Origin: Alphaproteobacteria bacterium
GTDB lineage: Bacteria > Pseudomonadota > Alphaproteobacteria > Micavibrionales > Micavibrionaceae
DNA length: 5,340 nt
Direction of reading: 5' to 3'
NCBI GenBank assembly: GCA_030427765.1
Contig: JAUICS010000127.1
Location: forward strand, 1-5,340
The translations under genes and the position numbers were made by a program. Positions 4,923-5,340 of the stretch are shown here, piece after piece. Within the stretch, counting starts at the first letter, position 1; each line of letters begins with the position of its first letter. A model generated the notes under the pieces. That model saw nothing but the letters and a program-made list of their open reading frames with translations. It did not search any database and had not been told where the DNA came from.

Positions 4923-5340
4923 CTATGCAATGGAAAGCTCAATCAAAACGCGTTTTAAAAACGCGAAATAGTTTTTAATCGCCAGTTCGGAAGTTGTTTC
5001 GTTACTGGAGTGATACATAACCGTCGGGCATTGGATGGTTGAACCGGAAAAACGTCCCTCCGTCCATTTAATCAAACGACCAAGCTCCGTTGACCCTAAC
5101 TGGTTAATGGCCCGCCCTTCTTTAAGGAGGCGCTGATCCTTAATTTCATAGGGTAGGCCCATATCTTCACATATCTTTCGGAGCTCCTCTGTCATACCGG
5201 CGTTGTACTCCGCACTCATATCGCGTGTTCTGAGGGTAATCCACCCTTCCTTAACCGGATCACGGAGTTTATAGGGGCTGGTATCCAGAACATATAAATT
5301 CTTCGTTTCGATCTCATGGTCCTGTAACCAGTTTGAAATA
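4923..5340 (-). CDS. C-terminal part of a putative zinc aminopeptidase (M42/M20-like), truncated by window edge
   Basis: The reading frame is open from the right edge to the TAG at 4923-4925, giving about 138 residues; the true start lies outside the window. An internal ATG at 5219 is not the start, because coding continues in frame upstream with ordinary protein sequence (for example NLYVLDTSPYKLRDP). The last part, TELGRLIKWTEGRFSGSTIQ followed by CPTVMYHSSNE, resembles the C-terminal region of M42/M20-type metallopeptidases. There a conserved His in an HSxxE context ligates the metal, and a final helix follows (here AIKNYFAFLKRVL). The catalytic N-terminal half is not visible, so the assignment rests on this tail and is tentative. 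It precedes the U32 gene in the same direction by 45 bases with no strong terminator between them, so an operon is likely. Confidence 0.75.
   Translation of the reverse strand, partial: ISNWLQDHEIETKNLYVLDTSPYKLRDPVKEGWITLRTRDMSAEYNAGMTEELRKICEDMGLPYEIKDQRLLKEGRAINQLGSTELGRLIKWTEGRFSGSTIQCPTVMYHSSNETTSELAIKNYFAFLKRVLIELSIA

Noticed and set aside
4923..5219. Complete 98-codon gene starting at ATG 5219
   Set aside because: The frame remains open and protein-like to the window edge, so this ATG is internal to a larger truncated gene.
1..5340. CRISPR array, insertion sequence or sigma-54 -24/-12 promoter
   Set aside because: No regularly spaced repeats, transposase motifs or GG-N10-GC promoter with proper context were found by eye.

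Overview
The window looks like the chromosome of a Gram-negative bacterium, most likely an alphaproteobacterium or close relative. The lipobox gene, the sigma-54 enhancer-binding regulator and an intergenic palindrome of the GTCATCC...GGATGAC type (familiar from Rickettsiales and other alphaproteobacteria) support this. The taxon is an inference; no rRNA or other strong marker is present. GC is near 50% in the large flanking genes and clearly lower in the middle.

Left part (1-1744, + strand): a hairpin terminator closes an unseen upstream gene. It is followed by a compact promoter whose -10 box lies six bases before an ATG, so the mRNA may be leaderless. The gene encodes a complete LuxO-like, sigma-54-dependent response regulator (REC, AAA+ with GAFTGA, Fis-type HTH). 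A TGCA-N3-TGCA palindrome resembling the Vibrio LuxO site overlaps the edge of the -35 box, which suggests autoregulation. No cognate kinase is visible.

Middle (1745-3167): a cloverleaf-forming palindromic repeat, a tRNA-Ala(GGC) gene with G3:U70 and encoded CCA, then an AT-rich segment. This segment holds a 70-residue putative lipoprotein and a two-gene toxin-antitoxin module of the TacA/TacT type (DUF1778 RHH antitoxin and GNAT toxin). The module has a good sigma-70 promoter with a palindromic operator in its spacer. The two genes overlap by 11 bases.

Right part (3168-5340, - strand): a U32-family protein resembling TrhP, with an additional C-terminal cysteine cluster, converges on the toxin gene with only 3 bp between the stop codons. 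Upstream of it in the same direction, and probably in the same operon, is the C-terminal part of a protein resembling M42/M20 zinc aminopeptidases, cut by the window edge.

The strongest leads are the LuxO-like regulator with its possible autoregulatory leaderless promoter, the four-way-junction repeat, and the U32 protein with the extra cysteine cluster. No wholly new multigene system can be supported from this window.
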